Of a stretch of DNA of 64,000 bases, positions 9,841 through 23,300 are shown one piece after another. Position numbers and translations under genes: made by a program. The stretch is taken from contig NEEC01000031.1 of the NCBI GenBank assembly GCA_002189035.1, forward strand, positions 62,001 to 126,000, written 5' to 3'. The DNA comes from Utricularia gibba. Its lineage: Eukaryota > Streptophyta > Magnoliopsida > Lamiales > Lentibulariaceae. Within the stretch, counting starts at the first letter, position 1; each line of letters starts with the position of its first letter. The notes beneath the pieces are model-generated. The model ran no database searches. It saw nothing but the letters and a program-made list of their open reading frames with translations, and was not told the DNA's origin.

Positions 9841-12326
9841 CTAAAGGAAGTAATCGGGTGTCCTTCGAGTCACATCTGGTTCTCCCCTCCTTGGAGCTGG
9901 CTCAAACTGCAAAGATGAACAAGCGGCAAAGAGTTGAAGTTTTATGTGTTTATGGAAGTCGAGGGAGATCTTTATGGAACCTGAATAAAGGTGTGATCTC
10001 TGCAATCATCTACTTCAAGGATTGATGCCATGTTCCCACAGCGATAGCAGTAGTTTGGAGCACTGAAAATGGTGACTACTTTTTGCTCCTGCATTTCCAC
10101 AGATTTATCATAAATGTCATATTACGATAGATGGTAAACAGTCACAGGTGAACACAGAAACAATGGTGATAATACATGGGCCCAGTTGTATCCCTCCATC
10201 ACCAGCTGATGAGCTCTAGCAATTAACTTCAAGTTGTTGGTGTGATTGAATTGCTCAGATATATCCTGGGAATGTGAAGGAAGGTTATGCCGATTGAGAA
10301 GTAACTTGTGAGGAATAATGGTAAAACTGGTGGAATTGAGTGAAGGTACCTGGCCAAAAGTGTATCCAGCACCACGAGGTGAGATACCCCAACCACAACG
10401 ATCATCTGGATCCGACCATAGCAAATCACACATTGGGCCTTCGTGAGGGACCTCTTGTACACGATCAAAGTTTCTTATATTATCAAGGGTTTCAACCGAG
10501 GGAGACAGGCCCCCATGGAGACAAAATATTTCAGATTCAACCTACATGGAGTAAAAATGCAACAATTGAAGGACAGCTGGAAGCTGAACATAAAGAGTTC
10601 TTTATAAGCCAATTGCCAAATTTAGAAAGCATTATATACACGTAAATCATTGAAATAAAGAGTTCAACTAACCAATGCGGTCAAGGGGAAATAATCAAAG
10701 AGGTCGGTGAATATTTTCCACACATTTGCATTTCCATACCTGTGATTGGTATTGGGAAGTTATTAGTGTTCAGTCCTGACAACTACAGGAAACATGGCAA
10801 AGGAGCAATAAGGCTAAACATATGACTTAATACTTTAACTGGTTTGCAGGCAACACAATGAGAAACTAATCAATACAAACTTCCAATGCTTGCCTCAACA
10901 AAGACGCATTAAAAGAAATAAAGAACGTGTTCCCATATAAAACATGTTATTTACCAAGTGACACTCCTTCAAATTCAAAATATGTCACTAGATAAAGTGC
11001 CAAAAGATTATCAGGTGAATGATAGGAGCAACTCACTTCCGCAGACATTCATCATAGAAACCATACACTTGTGTTATCTGAAAAACAAAGAACTGTGATC
11101 AATCCAGTGAACATTTGGAAGGAGTTCACAATAAGCAAAATCAGCGAAGGGAAGAGAAAAGGTCTCTCCAGTGTCATCGCACCTGTCTACTCTCATGGTT
11201 GCCTCTAAGAATAGTGATCCTCTGTGAGTATCGTACTTTTAAGGCGACTAAAAGCTGCAAAAAAGTTGGCTCATCATAATTGTATCTTCACATCCCACCA
11301 ACCATTTCCTCTCCACAGGCAAGAAAAAAGGGTGAGGTATACGGAAAACCTAAAAATTAACGACCCAACACTTACAGTAACAGTTTCAACAGAATAGTAG
11401 CCACGATCAACATAATCTCCCATGAAGAGATAATTAGTATCCGGGCACTGTCAACAGCACAATAAATGGAAATGAATCAATCAATTATTGATAGCCAAGA
11501 AGAGGCCATCATGATGTAAAATGAAAAATGGACAGGATCTTATCATTACACAGATGCTGTGGTACCTTTCCCCCAATTCGAAAAAGTTCAGCAAGATCAT
11601 GAAACTGGCCATGGATATCACCACAAATCGTCACCGGACTTTTCACGGGCTGCACATGGTAAGAACATGCTTAATATAGTATTGTAAGAAGAATAACACA
11701 AATTCACTCAGAAACGCCCAAATGAATACTAGAAGTAGCGACAAGAATCCACCTTCAGCTTCTCAAAAATTATCTGAGGGAAAGAAGGAGCTCATACCTG
11801 AACATTGCTTTCCTCCATTAGTATCTCCTTTGCCTTCTCACACAAGGCCCGTACCTATGCTTACAAAAATGATCAGCGTTCAGACATAAGCATCGCGTCG
11901 GTTAACCCAACCAAGAATTAATCAGAGATAGTCCAAAAAAAGGATAACTTCGCATGCTTAACACTTAAATCAATTGACTGACTTGTAAAAGGAAACATGC
12001 AGTTTCCCTCCCACGAACACGAATCAATTGCCTAGAATTAACATCAAGAAGCAACATTTCGAATGTAAAACCAACACCGAAAAATCCCCCAAATCAACTG
12101 AAACCCCATGAAAAAAGTTTAATCCAACACAAGATACGGTCACCCAATCCCTAGATCTATCGGAATCAGAACCCAATCCATTGAAACCACAATAACAAAA
12201 GAATTAACGACGACAAAACTTTAATTACACAACCTCGGGCTCGGACAAGGGCTTGCACTGCATGAGCTGCGAAATCTGCTCGTCCAGGTTCCCATGGGTG
12301 CTCGAAGCCACCAGATCTGCGCTCAT
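9841..12326 (-). CDS. PP2A: Serine/threonine protein phosphatase PP2A catalytic subunit
   Basis: Catalytic (C) subunit of protein phosphatase 2A, which acts with A and B subunits in cytosol and nucleus. Eleven exons on the complement: 12234-12326, 11798-11854, 11566-11649, 11376-11447, 11183-11254, 11037-11077, 10673-10739, 10350-10541, 10176-10265, 9981-10088 and 9841-9906. Together they give 313 aa, the length of Arabidopsis PP2A-3/PP2A-4. Metal-binding motifs are GDIHG (60-64), GDYVDRG (88-94) and RGNHE (119-123); the C terminus is TPDYFL, with the Tyr and Leu used for regulatory phosphorylation and methylation in the family. N terminus [20 protein letters not shown]. All exon phases agree. 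The 11-exon structure and length place it in plant PP2A subfamily II. Confidence 0.96.
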
Positions 12327-13001
12327 CTCCCCTCGATTTAAAAGACCTACCTCAAATATTCACCCCTCCTCTCCTAACATGCGTTCGAATCCGAGCAAAA
12401 AGACGATACTTGGGTGGGAACTGGGAAACCAGATTGATTCTACCCCCAAAAAAAAAAAAAGGAAAAGAAAAAAAATCCACGAAAATGAAGGAATAGATTA
12501 AAATGGGAAAAAATCAAAAATCAAATATTCAACGAAAATGAGGTTTACATAAAATACAAAAATGCTGGATGACGTGGAATTCAATAATGGACTGGAGGCC
12601 CTTTCAAGGCTTCATCACTCGCTCTCCCCAGGCCCATTTCGACAACTTTCCAGGCCCACTTTTATCTGCCTGACTTTGATGTGTTATTTTTAACGATTTT
12701 TTTTTATCCGGTTGAAATTTTAATTATTTTAAACATAATTTATTTGACGTTTTTAAGTTCATAATATTTGAAATAATTTATTTCTTCAATTTTTGGACCT
12801 CTATTTTGTTGTATTTAATTATTAAAAAAAAAGAAAAGAAAAGCAAACTTTACTGAAGCTGATAAGAACCGAGGACTTCCGAAAAAGGCCCTACCAGCTA
12901 CCTACGGTCTACTGGCGCAGATTCCGCCCCGAGCTAGGAAGCTTCCCAATCCGGACCATCTCGCCTAACGCCGGCAAACCATCGCCGTCGTCGCTGCCGT
13001 C
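12327..13001. other. Divergent promoter region, PP2A / RING E3
   Basis: 675-bp region between two start codons pointing away from each other, so it must hold both promoters and 5' UTRs. It has an A/G-rich stretch near 12450-12480 and an A/T-rich middle. No clear TATA box on either side. Confidence 0.5.
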
Positions 13002-13816
13002 ATGTCCGCCTGGCCGTCCACTGCGTTGCCCCGCCTTTTCTATCACCCGGCATATTGGTGTCACTCCTGCGACATGAGCATCGGGCTTCCCCCATCTCCG
13101 ACACCCGACTCCCTCCTCTGCCCCACTGCCACCGTGACACCCTGGAGCAGATGGATGCGGATGTTCCTTCTCCGACGCCAGTGGAATCTTTAGCCACCGA
13201 AGACAGCTACCTGCTTGCAAGTCCTTATCTCCACCGCCTAATTCACCATCTGACAACGACAATCGCCGATTCCGCGAATCCTCGACCGGAGCCCGCTTCG
13301 AAATCGGCAATCAAGGCACTGAAAGATGTGATCATCACGTCTGAGAGTGATCCGACGATGCTCTGCGCCGTTTGTAAGGATGCCTTTGCGGTTAGTTCAG
13401 CAGCGAAGGTGATGCCCTGTAAACACACTTATCATTCTGATTGTATCGTTCCGTGGCTGGAAATCAACAATTCTTGCCCAGTTTGCCGGTACAAACTCTC
13501 GGCGCCAGTGGAGGATAAGAAGGATATGGTGGAGCAGGATTTCACTGGGTCAATGAGTCTTGAAGAATTGTCAGATGATATTTATGGGTTTAGAGGAACT
13601 TTGGATCGAATTGCTAGAAGTCGTAGATGGAGCGATGATCGCAATGTTGGGGGAAGTGGGAGTGAAAGGCATCCGTTTGTTATATCTCCGAGTGAAATTG
13701 CTGAGGAGATTCAGAGGAGTGTGGAGTCTGCAACAGGTTTTCCATGGTGGCTAGCGGAGGAGACTGGAGATGGCCGTGGGAATAATGATCACCTTGATGG
13801 ATTTTCACCTAGGTAA
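13002..13816 (+). CDS. RING-H2 E3 ubiquitin ligase with N-terminal zinc ribbon
   Basis: Single-exon gene. The N terminus (from ATG 13002) reads MSAWPSTALPRLFYHPAYWC and then HSCDMS, the first half of a Cys4 zinc ribbon as in BTL-type plant RING proteins. The second half, LCPHC, is split between two frames: the run CCCC at 13121-13124 needs one more C. With it the protein is about 271 aa. The RING-H2 finger (about residues 126-167) is complete: CAVCKDAF, PCKHTYHSDCIVPW, NSCPVC, with C3H2C3 spacing and the Pro/Trp of E2-binding fingers. It should transfer ubiquitin to unknown substrates. The frameshift is probably a sequence error because both sides are conserved. Confidence 0.85.
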
Positions 13817-14701
13817 AATTTTCTGACGTTTTCATTTGGATGCTCTGTTTTCCGATTCATTTCTGTACTGTTGTAAGAGTTGGCTACTCTGCTCAAGAAA
13901 AAAAGGGATTTTGCGTAGATCTTGATGAGTATGAAGTTAATCTAATCTACCCTGCAAAGCAAGTCTGTTGTGTTTCAAATGCGATCTTTTGAGTTCAAGG
14001 TTCTCATCTGTCCTTGATGCATCCAGATGTCTGTGCATGGTTACCATGGTAGATAAATCTTTCTTTGCTGTGATCGTTCATGATTCTGGAACTACTGCGT
14101 TATATTTGCCCTACTTTATCATGTCCAGTCTACTTTATCTTGAAGATTTCGTCTTTTCAGGACCGTTAGAATTCATTTTTTTCTGAGAAAGAGGCTTTCC
14201 ATACAGGGTTTATTTGTTTTATTTGGCAGAAGTTCCGTCGAATGATCTTGCACTTAAGTTTTTTTGTTCTTCCGTGTAGCAAATCTGCCCCTTGAGATTC
14301 CAGGAAAATACCTGTGCATCTATAAGTTTCATATGGAAGCATACCAGTTATTATTTGTACCTGTGCTGAACATGTCACTCTGTTTTCAGGTAATGGCATT
14401 CATTCCCAGTTGGGTGGAACTGCAACTGTAAATGCTGATGAATGGCTTTGAAATTATGTAATGAGAAACCTCTTGACTCTCACCGCTTGTGTCTTGTTTA
14501 CTGAGATTCATTTCAGGAGAAGCACGATCCACAACATTACACCAATACATTCAGAGGAATGCCCTGAAACTTACTATCCAAAAACTGAGACAGAACTGAT
14601 AAAAAGGACGTAAACATAATCCAACCCGCAAAGGACAGAAATCAACAAGGGTAGTTCTTCAAACAACTTCTCATATTTTGAGAACGAACCTCGAGTCTAG
14701 T
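13817..14701. other. Convergent spacer, RING E3 to B3 gene
   Basis: Holds the 3' UTRs of the two flanking genes. No ORF or repeat that I can support. Confidence 0.5.
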
Positions 14702-15795
14702 CTAGTCTATGCTGATGGGGTTGGTAGGTTCTCCATGGCTGCCTACATAAGCAAGCAATTCGGGAGGGACATCACACCTTAGAATCTGAACCTTGAACTC
14801 AACCTTGGCTACACTACTTTCCATCAGTTCAAAAACCAATGCATCCCCTGGAAGGAGGCCATTCTCCTTCAGAAAGGACTTCCAGTTCGCACAATAAAAC
14901 CTTGGGAGCGAACCATGTGTGTTGCACATTACATGCCATGTCTTGCCATGGTATCGGAGAGCAAATGGCATTTCAGCACAGGGAAGCAGTTGACGTATCT
15001 TTTTTGAGATGTACTGTGAACAAGAAAACAGCAAATGCTCATTCAAGGGGTATGGTAAAATGGGTAGGTATACCATAGTTGAATACATGACTCAGAACAA
15101 GATGGATGCAGAAAGGAAGCTCAAAACGTGACCTTTATCACAGACTAAGCAGTTTCGGTAGCAAGCACTAGAAGAAACGGGGTGGGTGGGGAGGCAACAT
15201 CCATGAACATGGGAAAGCATGTAAAGCTTGGTATGGCATTAAATTACCAAGGGTTTGCTGAGATGTCTTGGTTCCAAGACAACATCGAAGCGTGGCTTGC
15301 CGGTAAGATAGGGTGGCTCATCTTCATCAATGCCAGTATCACCGATTTTGTCACTGCAATCTTTAGGTTCTTCTTCAGAGTCAGTTGAAGGCTGAGCAAC
15401 TTCATTAGATTTGCCTTCCTCCTCCTCACCCCCTTCTGCACCCTCAGATTCCGTTGATGAATCAATATCAAGATTATCTTTTTTCCCCTCAAACTTTTGA
15501 TAATTTACAGTAGATCTGGTTTTCATTCTCCTTGGTGCAATTTCTAAAACAAGAGAGGGTTCCTTGACAGATTCCTGAAACATTACATCCTCGGAGGTTC
15601 AGAAAAAAAGAAACTCAAGTGTAATTTTTTATCTTCACATTCGTACCAAAATTTGTAGTTCAGATAGTTCACTCAGCGCACAACATGAAGAGCTACAAGT
15701 ATACAATACAGTAAAAGAAGAACAAATTGCCCAGAAAGAACCGCATCATATACAGCATTGGCGCTCGAAGAACTGCCGCTGGAAACATTCGCCAT
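14702..15795 (-). CDS. B3 DNA-binding domain protein
   Basis: Plant-specific B3 domain protein, presumably a nuclear DNA-binding regulator. Two exons are secure: 15248-15574 (acidic linker STESEGAEGGEEEEGKSN, then TGKPRFDVVLEPRHLSKPL) and 14702-15013 (YISKKIRQLLP, FALRYHGKTWHVMC, PRFYCANWKSFLKENGLLPG, DALVFELM). Joining them (L|Y, phase 0) makes one continuous B3 fold of about 100 residues at the C terminus. A likely first exon starts at the ATG on 15795 (MANVSSGSSSSANAVYDA), but its splice donor is uncertain because several GT sites keep the frame. Only one B3 domain is visible. Target sequence unknown. Confidence 0.72.
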
Positions 15796-17307
15796 CGGAG
15801 AAAGAAATCGACGGGGAAAATGGGTTCTACAAAAACTTATTTTCGAGTTAGAAAGCGGCCATCTTTTTTTTTAATCTTCCCTGTCATCATCTCCTGGCCT
15901 TATTCAGCATGTTCATTCCTCAGGATGCTTCTACTGTACAAGAAAAGGAAGTTTCAAAAATGATGGAAAAAGTGAAGCATATGTAAAGCAGCAGAAAATG
16001 ATTCCTCATCATGGAGGTTGTTGGGTTTCCTAGACACATTTTCTTCTTTTCCAAGTCATTAATTAAATACTGAATTAAGGAAAAGTTGCAAAAATGAGCA
16101 GGAAAATCCAAAAGGTAACAAGCAATTACAGTTTACAAACCCTGTAAATTACAGAGTGTAACCCGCGAGGAATGCCTTCCTTTGTTTGTGTGCTTGCCAG
16201 ATAGGACCTTTTTCAAATGGAACTCCTTTCAGTCACATCTACGTGTCAGCCCCAACCACTCTAGTATGGGTTTTGTTTGCTGACTTTTCTCAATTCTTTT
16301 TCTTTAGAGATTTTTGTATGAGATTATCGAAGTAGGAAGCTCCCCTATGCTTTTCTATGGATTAGACAAGAAAGCAACTTTTGGTAGCCGCTTGGAACCA
16401 TTGAACCTGACGTAGCTTTTATCGGCTGACAAGGTTTTGATGGTTTGATGCTTTTATGTCTGTATGAATCCCCGAGACGGAATATTTAGATATTTTTTCG
16501 ATGGGTTTTGTTTTATGTATCGTGCAACATAAAGCTTTTGTAAAGCTGCTCTCTTTCTGCTGAAGTTGCTGGTTTTGTTTCACGAAACAGCGTAATCAAG
16601 AACTGCAGACTGCAGTTTGGAGGTAGGTGGGGAAGATTGATAAATTCGCGCGTCTTTCACTTTTGCCGGCTTTTATGCTGCGTTTTCTTATTAGAACTGT
16701 ATGTTGAAGGTGGTCTGTGGATGGTTAAGAAAGGATTGAAATTGGCAAAATCTTTAAGCTTTCTGTGGTGGCTCTGAACATCCCAGGACCTCCGTGGGAC
16801 CTGCTTCATTGATACTAGAGATAAAAAAAAATCAATTTTTATTTAAAATACTTTTTGATATATAAATTTACTAAAGAGTGAATTGAATGTTTTTTTTTCT
16901 TTTTCAATATGCTTTGATCATGCCCAAAATCAGGCGCATTTGAAGTCCAGAATACCTGCACATGCTGATCCTTGCATTGCTTTGATCTTAAATTATTGTG
17001 CCTCTCATTTAGAAGTCAAGGATGGGTTCCCATTATAATTCACCCTTGGACTATTTCACCGTCTGGTCATTAACCAATGACGGTGAAGTAGCAGTTTTAT
17101 GGATTTCTTGCGTATTTTAACTCATATAGACACCCTGTGTGTTTTTCATGTTTGGTTGCACTTTTCAGAGTACTCAACCAGGCTCAAACTATGGACTTCT
17201 ACTGTGCTTTGATTGCTCTAGGCAAAAATTCATGCTGTGTGTCTTTCCTTTTTGGTTTCATTTCTCAGTATATTAAACCAGGCTAAGAGCTACCAAGATA
17301 TCATAAA
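15796..17307. other. Divergent intergenic region, B3 gene to callose synthase
   Basis: Contains the B3 promoter on the left and the callose synthase promoter and 5' leader on the right. Several T-rich stretches. No ORF with recognisable content. Confidence 0.5.
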
Positions 17308-20300
17308 ATGGCGTATCAGAGGAGGGGATCTGATATGCAGCCACAGAGGCCACTTCTGCGCACTCGGACTGCTGGTAATTTAAGTGAGCCGGTGATGGAC
17401 AGTGAGGTCGTCCCTTCATCCCTCGTTGAGATTGCACCAATTCTCCGTGTTGCCAATGAGGTTGAGCACATCAGTCCACGTGTGGCTTACCTTTGTAAGT
17501 CTCTCTAGTATTTCTGCATTTGCTACCTCGTTTTACATCGTGCATTGAAGTTCTTCGATAGCATATTTTGCTATGTTACTTTAAAAAGGATGCAAACACC
17601 CATCTTGCTTTCATTGAGTAAAATAGAAATGGATTAATACGTAGCACTATATTTTAGTGTTCATTTATCATACTTTTGACATTGCTGAATATATTGGAAT
17701 TAGGTCGATTCTTTGCCTTTGAGAAGACTCACCGTCTAGACCCTGGTTCTAAAGGACGTGGAGTTCGACAATTTAAAACAGCACTTCTTCAACGCCTTGA
17801 AAAAGTACGTTTTAAATCATTACCACCTCTTTCTGCTTTTCATAGTCAGTCTAGAATGCAAATACATGTGGCTGAACCTGTTTTATCAACTTTGAGAAGG
17901 GACAGGAAGGGGCTGTGAGTCATGGCATTTGTCTATATGATAAGAAAAATGTTCATGTGTTCAACTTTGATGATCAGCGAATCACAAATATATAGTATAA
18001 TTTCAAGTGCATTTTAACTCTAAGTACATGCTTTACTAGATGTCGGCTATCTTGAGTGTATACTCATTTGTTGCTAATTTAATCACCACACTACTTCGTT
18101 GAATGTTTATTCCTCTAGTACTTCACTTTATCCATTCTGCTGTGATTCTCATTGTGAAGGAACATGAAAATACAGTGGAAGCAAGAGCAGGCAGTGATGC
18201 TCGTGTAATGAAGAAATTTTATCAGAATTACTATGCAAGTTATATTGAAGCTTTGCAAAATGATGCAGATAAGGCAGATCGGTAATTTAATTGAGAAAAG
18301 AGATTTTTTTTTTCGTATTCATTGTGATGGTTATTACCATTTTTTATATCTGCCTTGCATAGGAAAACTATGTAGGTCTAATCTAGTTTATTAGGATGAG
18401 GGATGAAACTTTTGTCATTTTTCTTTTTATGAATTTGATTTCCTGTCCTTGTATACTATATTTGGATACACCCCTTGATATGGGTTGGAGCCACATTTTA
18501 AAATCATTTCGGAGTTTCACTCTACATATTCTGCAGTGCCCGACTTACAAAGGCATATCAAACTGCTTCTGTACTGTTTGAGGTCTTGAAATCTGTTACC
18601 AAGGAAGAACCTGTAGAGGCGGATAACGAGGTGAGGCTTTTCTGCTCTATGTTCTTTCATTCCCATGCATTCTAAAACACCAAGCTGCTGTTTGCACATT
18701 AAGAAAAATGATGTAGTATAGATGAATTGCATGTTTTGGCCTCACATATTTTTGCATCTCCCTGCAGATCATGCAAACACATAATAAGGTGGCCGAAAAG
18801 GCACAGATTTATGTTCCCTACAATATTCTCCCACTTGACCCCGAAAGTTCGCACCAGCCCATCATGCGTCACCAAGAGGTACTTTGATGCCATTTGCAAT
18901 GGTGCATTGATGTTTTCTTTATACTTTATCTTATTTCTGCTCAGATTCAAGCTTCTGTTGCTGCACTTCGTAACATAAGAGCCCTCCCATGGCCAAAGGG
19001 ACACGAGAAAAAAGTTGGTGAAGATGTATTAGACTGGCTTCAGACTATGTTTGGCTTTCAGGTGACATACGAATTTGAACATACAAATGTCAAGTAGATG
19101 TCCTGAAAGTGTAATCTTGTTCAAAGATGATCAGAGGGAGGTGTTTTTCTGTTGGTACACAAACATGTGCATATTTAAAACTGTTTTCTTATGCATAAGT
19201 GTTTCGAATGTGGGTGCTACTTTGTGTTTGCAGAAGGATAATGTGGCAAACCAGAGAGAACACATGATTTTATTGCTTGCTAATGTGCACATCCGGCAAC
19301 CGAATCCAGATCAGGCCAAGGCAATCTCTCTTTATTTACATTATTGTGTTTTTGTTTGTTGTGTTTAGTAGCATGACATAGCTCTTTGATCCCAATGTCT
19401 TTTAGTTGGATGAACGTGCACTTAATGAAGTCATGAAGAAACTTTTCAAGAACTATAAAAGGTGGTGTAGATACATTGGGCGCCAGGAAAACTTAAGGTA
19501 AGGAGGAGTATTGTACACAAGGTTCGCATACCTTCATTTCTTGCTCATTGTCATTATGTTTCTTTGGATGATATAGGGTATTAAACCATTGGTTTCCCAT
19601 TTTTCTCCAATCCCATTGTTTTCATATGTTTGCTCTTGATTCTACTTTGTTGGACATCAAGGCTTTTCTGAAATCCTGTGTTTTTTTAGGATTCCAACCA
19701 TCCAACTAGAATATCAGCAACGAAGATTGTTATATATAGGTCTCTATCTTCTAATTTGGGGAGAAGCTGCAAATTTAAGATTCATGCCAGAATGCTTATG
19801 CTACATTTACCATCATGTATGTAACTGTGTAAATTTCATCCTGCACAAGAAACGCAGGCAGACAATGCTGTTTTATTCTATATGTTTATGCAGAAAGGTT
19901 TTCATTTGTAGTAACTTAAACTTCATCATATTCATTTTGTGAGTTTCATTTGCTTTAATGTTTGAAGCAAAGAGAAATGAATTTTTCCCAAATGATCTTC
20001 ATATTATAGGACCTTTATTCAGGAAGCCATTTATTTAATTGTACATTTTTTGAAACTCTTCTCATGGTTGGTCTAGTATCTTTTTCTTTCCTTCACTAAC
20101 ACCTGTGTCCCTTTTCTGTCTCGTGATGTGTAGATGGCATCCGAAATGGATGCAGTTCTTACAGGGAAAGTCAGTCCAGTGACTGCTGAGACTGTAAAAC
20201 CAGCTTGTGGTGGTGAAGAAGAGGCCTTCTTGAAAAAAGTTGTAACTCCCATTTACAATGTTATAGCCAAGGTGGTGTTCAGTTGTTGGTTTTACAAAAT

Positions 20301-23300
20301 AAAACGTCGTACTTTTCACTCTGGAACAATTGTTGTTATTACCATTATTTTATTTTATAAAATTTAATTTCTCATGTTCCTAAGGAAGCTGCAGAAAGCA
20401 AAGTTGGAATACCCAAACATTCTGAATGGAGAAATTATGATGACTTGAATGAATATTTCTGGTGAGAATTTTCTTTTTAGATCTTGTTTCAGTGTTCAGC
20501 TTTAATAATCATGTTGTAGGTCGGAAAACTGTTTCAAACTCAATTGGCCAATGCGTGTTGGTGCTGATTTCTTCTGCACTAGAGAAGCAATATCTGATAG
20601 AAAAGGGCCTAATAATGGAGAGGTGAATATACTCTGTAATATGTGCACTTCCACATGCTATTAATTCATGAATCCTTATTCAGGATACAGAATCTGTGAA
20701 AGGGAATCATTGGATTGGAAAAATTAACTTTATCGAGACTCGCTCCTTTTGGCACTTGTATCGAAGTTTTGATAGGATGTGGAGCTTTTTTATACTGGCG
20801 CTACAGGTAATCCTGTCACTAAAATGCATCTATTCTCTTCAATATGATGCCTTAAAAGCACTTGATTTGAAAATAAATGGTATTCTTCAGGCAATGATCA
20901 TAATTGCGTGGGATGGATCTGGCAATATTGGTGGTATATTTGATGGCAATGTGTTCAAGAAAGTCTTGAGTGTTTTCATCACAGCAGCAATTCTCAAATT
21001 TGCCGAAGGTAAGGAGCAAAGGTGATTGGCTCCTTGCTGTTGAAGGCAGCCATGACCATCTGAGCATGTTTTTTTCTATTCCTTGCTGTGAGAATGATTG
21101 GATTAGAAAATGCCATCTAATGTTGCTCTCCTCCGAATCTACAGCATGCCCTTTTTTCCATCTTTTTTAACAAAAAAATGCAATGCATGCACCGAATAAT
21201 GATCTTGTTTTGCAGCTGTTCTTGATTTCATCATGAGCTGGAAAGCACGAATGAGCATGACCTTTTATGGCCAACTTCGTTACATATTGAAGATTGTTGT
21301 TGCTGCCATATGGATGGTTCTTCTTCCAGTTGCCTATGCGTATAGCTGGAGATACCCTCCTGCATTTGCCCAGACAATCAAGAACTGGTTTGGGAACACT
21401 GTCGGACACCCCTCTTTTTTCATCATTGCAGTTTTAATATATGTAGCTCCAAACGTGCTGTCTGTTTGTTTATTCATACTCCCGTTCATTCGGAGGCCTC
21501 TTGAGAAAATAGATCACAAAATAGTAAGGCTTCTTTTGTGGTGGGCACAGGTATATATATGTAATGTTCTTTCTTCTATACATTTTTATCTGAATGTGCA
21601 TCTTCTATCCTGAATTTATCACTTTGATGTTTCTTACAGCCACCGCTTTTTATAGGAAGAGGGATGCAAGAAAATGCTTTTTCCGTTATCAAGTATAGAT
21701 GTTTCCCTCTTGAGATAAATATGTTTGTGCTACGGATTTAATTGTGATGGTTTCATTTTTCAGATACACTTTGTTTTGGGTCTTCCTTTTGGCAGCAAAG
21801 TTGGCATTTAGCTTTTACATAGAGGTGATGTGCTTCTCTTGCATCAACTCTGTAAGTGGTTAGATTACCAAGTGAATGGTCTCATTTTGTGATTGTAGAT
21901 AAGACCACTCGTTGGCCCAACAAAGGAAATTATGCAGGTGGCTGTGAGGAACTACCAGTGGCATGAGTTCTTTCCTCGAGGTATACAAGGAATCATTCTT
22001 TTTTCACTGTAATCGTACACATCTGAAAGCTACTGAAGTCTTTCTTTTTCTTTTTCAGCAAGAAACAATATTCCAGTGGTGATAGCACTATGGGCTCCCA
22101 TTGTTATTGTAGGATTATGATTGTGTCCTTTTGGACTTGATATTGCACTTTTTGGCATAATCTCATAAACACCATATGGTCCAGGTGTATTTTATGGACG
22201 CACAGATTTGGTATGCTATCTTCTCCACAGGAGTTGGGGGTCTTTCTGGAGCATTCTGTCGCCTTGGAGAGGTAAGGTTTTGTCACTTCAAAAACTCTGT
22301 TTCTTTTCTTTACATTAAAAAAGACAAAGATAATGAAAAATGCTAGAAAGGGGAGAAATGTATTAGTCTTGAGAAGATTGAGAATTATGATTTTATGTTA
22401 AAAGATGGTTGATGTATAGTTTCCATGTTTTCAGGTTCACTGCTCCCTCATTACTTGGGGGCTTAATCTGAGTTCTTTGGCATTTCAATCTATGTATTGT
22501 TTTTGTAAAATAATTCTCTATATGCTGAATCATTTCCCTTATAAAGAACGATCAGGAACTTGGGAATTTTTTGGTGATAACTTTGATAGGAAGGCTTTAG
22601 CAGATTGTTAGATTTACTGTGGTTAACCTGATTAAATTCATTATGCTGTACAACTCAGATTCGAAATTTGGAACTCTTGAGGTCTCGCTTTCAGTCCTTG
22701 CCTGGTGCTTTCAATGACCGCCTGATTCCAACGGAATCAGCTGAGAGACCCAGGGGGCTTATGCCTTGGTTTGCACGCAAAAAAGCTGTCGAGGTTCTTT
22801 ATTAAATTTTCTAATCAACTGCAGTTTTTCTTCTTTTTTCTTTCATGTACTGATTACCTATTTGAGAAATTCATTCCATTGTCTATTGCAGCTTCCTTCA
22901 AATAAAGGGAAGGAGGCAGCACGGTTTTCACAAATGTGGAACAAAATAATTGAGGGTTTTAGAGAAGAGGATTTGATTGATAATGGGTAACTGTCTTATT
23001 CACTGAAAAAGAGTTTTTCTTGGTTTCTTTTTGGGTAACTTCTGGTTAAGTATTTTTTTGTCATGCATCTCTTTTATGTATCAATTTTGTGTGTTGATGA
23101 AAACAGGGAAATGGACCTGCTACTCGTTCCATATCATGCTGACCGTGAACTGAACGTGATCCAGTGGCCTCCATTTCTACTAGCTAGCAAAGTGGATGCA
23201 TTCCAAATTAGTTTCTTTTTTAATTTCCTTGTTCTTGAAGAATCGGTTGCATAATGTTTTTTCTTCTTGTCCATAGCTTCCTATTGCTCTGGACATGGCG

